Below, piece by piece: positions 5,168 to 5,611 of a DNA stretch of 5,611 bases. The translations under genes were made by a program, and so were the position numbers. Positions within the stretch are counted from its first letter, which is position 1. Each line of letters opens with the position of its first letter. The DNA comes from Lachnospiraceae bacterium (GTDB lineage Bacteria; Bacillota_A; Clostridia; Lachnospirales; Lachnospiraceae): contig JAGCZE010000159.1 of the NCBI GenBank assembly GCA_017960415.1, positions 1 to 5,611 on the forward strand, in the 5' to 3' direction. The notes below the pieces were generated by a model. That model worked only from the letters and a program-made list of their open reading frames with translations. It was not told the DNA's origin and searched no databases.

Positions 5168-5611
5168 ATGGCATTAGTTTCAACAAAAGAAATGTTTGAG
5201 AAAGCCTATGACGGCGGATATGCTATCGGTGCTTTCAATGTCAACAACATGGAAATCGTTCAGGGTATCACAGAGGCAGCTGATGAGCTCAAGAGCCCGG
5301 TTATCCTTCAGGTATCCAAGGGAGCACGTGCTTACGCAAACCATACTTACCTTGTAAAGCTGGTAGAGGCAGCAGTTATCGAGCATCCCGACATCCCGAT
5401 CGCACTTCACCTTGATCATGGTGATACTTTTGAATTATGTAAGAGCTGTATCGACGGTGGCTTTACTTCAGTCATGATCGATGCATCTTCTAAGTCTTTT
5501 GAGGACAATATAGCTCTTACCAAGCAGGTAGTTGTGTATGCACACGCTCACGGTGTAGTTGTTGAGGCTGAGCTCGGTACACTTGCAGGTATAGAGGATG
5601 AGGTAGTTGTA
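5168..5611 (+). CDS. fba: Class II fructose-1,6-bisphosphate aldolase, N-terminal part, 3'-truncated by window
   Basis: This zinc-dependent cytoplasmic enzyme splits fructose 1,6-bisphosphate into dihydroxyacetone phosphate and glyceraldehyde 3-phosphate in glycolysis, and runs in reverse in gluconeogenesis. The first 148 residues are present. GAFNVNNMEIVQG (21-33) is the family N-terminal motif. HLDHGD (81-86) carries the catalytic Asp83 and zinc ligand His84. VEAELGTLAGIEDEV (132-146) contains a further metal-ligand Glu. The start is fixed by AGGAAGG at 5149-5155 and by the usual MALVSTKEMFEKAY opening. The gene has its own promoter and a long leader, and codon use looks like that of a highly expressed gene. 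The C-terminal half, including the remaining zinc histidine ligands, lies beyond the window. Identification is secure. Confidence 0.97.
   Translation, partial: MALVSTKEMFEKAYDGGYAIGAFNVNNMEIVQGITEAADELKSPVILQVSKGARAYANHTYLVKLVEAAVIEHPDIPIALHLDHGDTFELCKSCIDGGFTSVMIDASSKSFEDNIALTKQVVVYAHAHGVVVEAELGTLAGIEDEVVV

Overview
The window looks like chromosomal DNA of a plant-fibre-degrading Gram-positive Clostridia member, most likely a Ruminococcus or Lachnospiraceae relative. This is inferred from three things: a Firmicutes-type RpoC without the large proteobacterial trigger-loop insertion and with a very acidic tail, a class II fructose-bisphosphate aldolase, and a XynD-like arabinoxylan-debranching enzyme. 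All three genes lie on the + strand and appear to be separate transcription units.

Layout. 1-2270 is the C-terminal half of rpoC, cut by the left window edge. 2271-2400 is non-coding and holds a 23-base imperfect direct repeat. 2403-2448 is a strong intrinsic terminator that closes the rpoC transcript. 2501-2551 is a near-perfect vegetative promoter overlaid with inverted and direct repeats that look like operators. 2587-4815 is one uninterrupted 742-codon frame. 4827-4982 is a 156-base element, bounded by an 8-base inverted repeat and made almost entirely of nested hairpins. 5008-5035 is the promoter of the aldolase gene. About 125 bases of foldable, possibly pseudoknotted leader follow, then the start of fba (5168 to the right edge).

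The centrepiece is the 742-codon gene. It fuses, in order, a complete MarR-family winged-helix regulator (residues 1-147), a lipoprotein-type signal or membrane segment ending in the lipobox LASC (156-177), a low-complexity Thr/Asn/Asp linker (about 178-232), a GH43 five-bladed propeller of the arabinoxylan arabinofuranohydrolase type with its three catalytic acids visible, and a C-terminal CBM6-like module. The order of parts would put the regulator in the cytoplasm and the enzyme outside. This suggests either a one-protein membrane sensor-regulator for arabinoxylan, or two genes fused in frame that are still separable by internal translation starts. Two in-frame ATGs with good Shine-Dalgarno sequences (3028 and 3283) support the second possibility. 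I know of no described MarR-GH43 family, but no database search was possible.

How the genes relate: rpoC and fba are housekeeping genes (transcription; glycolysis). The fusion gene sits between them with its own promoter and probably its own operator, and looks like an accessory carbohydrate-use unit. Any link to fba is only metabolic, since released pentoses feed into glycolysis.
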